Positions 12,958 to 14,580 of a stretch of 14,580 bases of DNA are shown piece after piece. Position 1 is the stretch's first letter. Every line of letters begins with the position of its first letter. The stretch spans positions 1-14,580 of the forward strand of contig JAFACY010000065.1 in assembly GCA_023425285.1 (NCBI GenBank), written 5' to 3'. The translations under genes and the position numbers were made by a program. The notes beneath the pieces are model-generated. The model saw only the letters and a program-made list of their open reading frames with translations. It did not search any database and had not been told where the DNA came from. The stretch comes from Bacillota bacterium (GTDB taxonomy: Bacteria; Bacillota; Clostridia; Tissierellales; Sedimentibacteraceae).

Positions 12958-14580
12958 ATGGCAAAAGCACAAACTGAAAGCAAAACAAAAAAAACAAATA
13001 CAACAAATGCAAGAAAAAAAAGTACAAGCACAAATAAAGTCAACAAAACTGATGTTCTTAAAAAAGAAATAATCGGTATATTTATTGTTGCGTTTGCTGT
13101 ATTTTTAATCGTAGTTACAAATAATGAGAGTCAGACAGGTATTATCGGTAAATCAATAAATCTTTTTACTCACTCTATTTTTGGCAAGGGTGCGGATGTA
13201 TTGCCGTACTTCATATTGGCAATCGGGGTAATGAGGCTGTTAAACATAGTAATTCTGAATGACAACAATCAGATTATCGCCGTAATCGGCTTTTTTATCT
13301 GCTACATAATATATGTTTCTCTATCTGATGCTGAAATTTTAGCTGTACTAAAAGGAAACATCAAATTACAGGAATTGCTGAGTGCTTCCGTAGATACAGG
13401 CTTAAAGAAAACAGGCGGAGGCATAATAGGAAATGTACTGACATACATATTTGTGAAATTACTGGACAAAAATGGTACATATATAGTTCTTGGAGCTTTG
13501 GTATTCTCAAATATAGTATTGTTTACGAACCAAAGCATAATAGGAATATTTAAATTGTTTGCAAGCTACATAAAAAGATTTTTAAATGCGGTATACAACT
13601 TTGTATTTACCGAATCGGATGTCGAAGACACCGGAAAAGCAGTTGAAAAACATAGCAAAAGTCAAAATCAGGTTGAGCCTGCGGATAATATTAAAATCTA
13701 CGATTATTTAAATCCTGCCGACAATAACAAGAAGGCAGAAATCACGCAGCTTAAAATTGATGATATAAAAAAGACACCTGCAAATGCAGTACAAGCAGAT
13801 GTGAAAAAACAGGAAAATATTGAAAATGCGGAACAAGCGGAAAAAGAAAAGAAGGTAAATGCCAAGGAGAAATTTGAACCACAGGCAATTACCGATGATA
13901 TGATTAATATTGCAGGTGTTAAAAGTGATAAGTACAAAATACCTTCAACCACACTTTTGGACCCGTTGCCTCAGCAAAGCAGAGGCGATAAGGAGGACTT
14001 GAAGAAGGATGGGGAAAAGCTGATTGAAACATTGAATAATTTCAATATACCCTGCAACATTCTGCAGATTAACAAAGGACCAACAATTACAAGGTATGAA
14101 ATCCAGCCTGCTCCTGGCATCAAGGTAAGCAGAATAACCGGTTTATCGAACGATATAGCCCTTGCATTGGCTACGTCGGATATTCGTATGGAAGCACCCA
14201 TACCAGGCAAGTCCGCAATAGGAATAGAAGTGCCGAACAGAAATAAGACCAGTGTATATCTGAGGAGCCTGATAGAATCAAAGGAATACAAGGCGGTAGA
14301 AACAAATATCCCGTTTGCATTGGGAAAGGATATAGCAGGTAAAAATATTATAGCAAGCATTAACAAGATGCCTCACCTTCTCATAGCCGGAGCTACAGGC
14401 TCAGGTAAGAGTGTGTGCATCAATTCATTGATTATGAGTATTTTGTTTAAAGCGAAACCCGATGAGGTGAAGCTCATACTAATAGACCCTAAGGTGGTTG
14501 AATTAAGTGTATATAACGGTCTGCCCCATTTGTTGATACCTGTTGTCACAGACCCACGCAAGGCAGCCAATGCATTAAAC
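12958..14580 (+). CDS. ftsK: DNA translocase FtsK/SpoIIIE, N-terminal part (runs off the window)
   Basis: A septum-anchored DNA pump that moves chromosomal DNA through the closing septum in division or sporulation. 541 codons are present and the frame is still open at 14580. Layout: a Lys/Thr/Asn-rich basic start (1-36), four hydrophobic spans between about 37 and 200, an acidic/Lys-rich linker (about 205-335), then the RecA-like motor beginning near 'LIETLNNFNIPC'. Walker A is 'AGATGSGKS' at 477-485; Walker B is 'VKLILIDPK' near 504-512. The winged-helix gamma domain that reads orientation sequences would lie beyond the edge. A GGGGGA SD (12941-12946) is 11 nt from ATG 12958, rather wide. 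ftsK and spoIIIE cannot be told apart here, but context matches B. subtilis spoIIIE. Confidence 0.95.
   Translation, partial: MAKAQTESKTKKTNTTNARKKSTSTNKVNKTDVLKKEIIGIFIVAFAVFLIVVTNNESQTGIIGKSINLFTHSIFGKGADVLPYFILAIGVMRLLNIVILNDNNQIIAVIGFFICYIIYVSLSDAEILAVLKGNIKLQELLSASVDTGLKKTGGGIIGNVLTYIFVKLLDKNGTYIVLGALVFSNIVLFTNQSIIGIFKLFASYIKRFLNAVYNFVFTESDVEDTGKAVEKHSKSQNQVEPADNIKIYDYLNPADNNKKAEITQLKIDDIKKTPANAVQADVKKQENIENAEQAEKEKKVNAKEKFEPQAITDDMINIAGVKSDKYKIPSTTLLDPLPQQSRGDKEDLKKDGEKLIETLNNFNIPCNILQINKGPTITRYEIQPAPGIKVSRITGLSNDIALALATSDIRMEAPIPGKSAIGIEVPNRNKTSVYLRSLIESKEYKAVETNIPFALGKDIAGKNIIASINKMPHLLIAGATGSGKSVCINSLIMSILFKAKPDEVKLILIDPKVVELSVYNGLPHLLIPVVTDPRKAANALN

Noticed and set aside
13704..14570. 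Several minus-strand open frames opposite ftsK
   Set aside because: All are antisense to the well-supported FtsK frame, without SD or motifs.

Overview
The window looks like chromosomal DNA from a low-GC, endospore-forming member of the Clostridia. It is AT-rich, start sites carry strong GGAGG-type Shine-Dalgarno (SD) sequences, and the right end holds the conserved Firmicutes block M16 peptidase - dut - ymxH - tepA - ftsK/spoIIIE. In Bacillus subtilis the counterpart block (mlpA, ymxH, spoVF/dap genes, tepA, spoIIIE) is longer. Here it is compact, lacks the dap/spoVF genes and has dut inserted. The genus cannot be fixed from sequence alone.

Left part (1-7837): about ten short plus-strand genes, most with their own SD and small gaps. 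They read as an accessory 'small-enzyme' region: the end of a probable HD-domain protein, two VOC/glyoxalase-fold proteins, three GNAT acetyltransferases, a P-loop kinase-like protein, a GyrI-like small-molecule-binding protein, and a Nim-type flavin/PNPOx-fold protein. Between them lie eroded genes: two different alpha/beta-hydrolase C-terminal stubs (2342-2605 and 3016-3138) on either side of one GNAT gene, and a DUF1835/DUF3658 gene that has lost its middle (6637-7264). Inside the region sits a tight membrane-associated trio at 3241-5270: SatD-family protein, DUF3307 membrane protein and a CDP-alcohol phosphatidyltransferase.

Two 51-nt hairpins (3161-3211 and 7856-7906) share an almost identical centre. 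Their arms differ at four positions, all compensated on the opposite arm. They mark the start of the satD operon and the convergent junction after the nim-like gene.

Middle (7911-9953): a minus-strand, membrane-anchored MutS-like ATPase reads from a near-consensus sigma-A promoter. A divergent control region follows, with two perfect 11-bp-arm inverted repeats over a plus-strand promoter candidate. Then come a 40-residue single-span membrane peptide and a REP-like GGGGACA...TGTCCCC palindrome.

Right part (9954-14580): the M16 peptidase, dut and ymxH genes are tightly linked. A hairpin with a U-tract separates them from tepA. ftsK has its own extended -10 promoter and runs off the window after the Walker B motif.

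The best candidates for unusual biology are the SatD/DUF3307/phospholipid-synthase trio (the SatD sequence resembles a nucleotide-cyclase/GGDEF palm), the covarying hairpin pair, the double-dyad control region, and the apparent ATT start of the CDP-alcohol phosphatidyltransferase.
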